Assembly: GCA_021790615.1 (NCBI GenBank)
Contig: JAJYGW010000284.1
Span: forward strand, 1-5,211
Origin: Actinomycetes bacterium
GTDB lineage: Bacteria > Actinomycetota > Acidimicrobiia > Acidimicrobiales > JAKAOS01
Direction: 5' to 3'
Length of the DNA stretch: 5,211 bases
Part shown: one piece after another, positions 4,911 through 5,211 of the stretch
Layout of the letters: the number at the start of each line of letters is the position of its first letter
Position numbering within the stretch: position 1 is the stretch's first letter
Notes under the pieces: model-generated
What the model saw: the letters and a program-made list of their open reading frames with translations, nothing else
Told to the model about the DNA's origin: nothing
The model's database searches: none
Position numbers and translations under genes: made by a program

Positions 4911-5211
4911 GGATCTGGGTCGCCGCCTTTCACGTGCTGTTCGCGACCGGCTACTCGGGTGCCGTCCGACTCGCGCAGTGGTGTGTGGTCGCGCTCATCT
5001 TCTTGTTCTTCCTTCGGGTCATGCGCGCGGTCTGGGTGGAGGTGCGGCCTGCGGGTCCGCGCCATGGGCGCTCGAACCCGAGGCCAATGGCTGAGCCACG
5101 CGTGGAAGCCGGTGCAGCTCCGAGGCGAGGGAAGGGCCCTTTGCACCTCGAGGTGATCGAGCCCCTTGATCGAGCGGGCCAGCGCTTTGACGTCGACGAG
5201 GAGCTGACGGT
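4907..5211 (+). CDS. fhaB: FhaB-type membrane-anchored FHA protein, 3' end outside window
   Basis: GTG 4907 overlaps the fhaA TGA (GTGA junction) and opens a frame of 101 codons that stays open to the right edge. Residues about 24-40 (QWCVVALIFLFFLRVMR) form one transmembrane helix followed by AVWVEVRP, the N-terminal anchor pattern of FhaB. A polar Pro/Arg linker of about 35 residues leads to HLEVIEPLDRAGQRFDVDEE (about 78-97), the first beta strands of an FHA domain. The GR, SxxH and NG motifs would lie just beyond the window, so phosphothreonine binding cannot be confirmed here. In mycobacteria FhaB (Rv0019c) is encoded between fhaA and the phosphatase gene pstP and takes part in division and cell-wall regulation. 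There is no clear ribosome site, which fits reinitiation after fhaA. A start further downstream, such as GTG 4934, is possible but would shorten the segment before the helix. Confidence 0.83.
   Translation, partial: MRIWVAAFHVLFATGYSGAVRLAQWCVVALIFLFFLRVMRAVWVEVRPAGPRHGRSNPRPMAEPRVEAGAAPRRGKGPLHLEVIEPLDRAGQRFDVDEELT

Noticed and set aside
1..5211. CRISPR array, insertion sequence, prophage, toxin-antitoxin or defence cassette
   Set aside because: There are no spaced long repeats, transposase or recombinase motifs, target-site duplications or small paired toxin-like genes. The tRNA 3' end is not duplicated elsewhere in the window, so no integration site is visible.

Overview
This is chromosomal DNA from a very GC-rich actinobacterium. 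The best phylogenetic marker is the right-hand end: a tRNA-Leu(CAG) gene divergent from a DUF3662/FHA gene (FhaA type), followed by a second FHA gene (FhaB type). The same neighbourhood is known from Mycobacterium, where leuT lies next to fhaA at the start of the fhaA-fhaB-pstP-rodA-pbpA-pknA-pknB cluster. The compact FhaA, which lacks the long mycobacterial linker, and its N-terminus would fit the class Acidimicrobiia. That class assignment is inference from memory of the family, not a computed placement.

Layout, left to right. (1) The C-terminal tail of a small membrane protein runs off the left edge and ends in a GC-rich dyad. (2) A leader of about 145 nt with several perfect inverted repeats and a possible 11-codon upstream reading frame precedes a plus-strand CPA1-type cation:proton antiporter with a C-terminal RCK_C-like regulatory domain. 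(3) The antiporter converges, across 92 bp of repeats and dyads, on a minus-strand pair: a DsbA-fold oxidoreductase related to the mycothiol-dependent nitroreductase Rv2466c, then a BASS-type (bile acid:sodium symporter fold) transporter. (4) About 230 bp of non-coding DNA carries the upstream region of that pair and a hairpin behind the tRNA. (5) tRNA-Leu(CAG) is on the minus strand. (6) A 340-bp divergent intergenic region holds a nested inverted repeat and candidate -10 boxes. (7) fhaA and a start-overlapping fhaB, cut by the right edge, are on the plus strand.

Functionally there are three unrelated modules: cation/pH homeostasis (antiporter); a thiol-redox enzyme with an adjacent organic-anion-type transporter; and the start of the Ser/Thr-kinase-linked FHA module that in actinobacteria ties phosphothreonine signalling to peptidoglycan synthesis and division. 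I see no phage, CRISPR, toxin-antitoxin, transposon or defence system. The items most worth a second look are the structured antiporter leader, the loss of the usual sodium-site residues in the BASS transporter, the monothiol CPFA active site of the DsbA-like enzyme, and the nested dyad upstream of fhaA.
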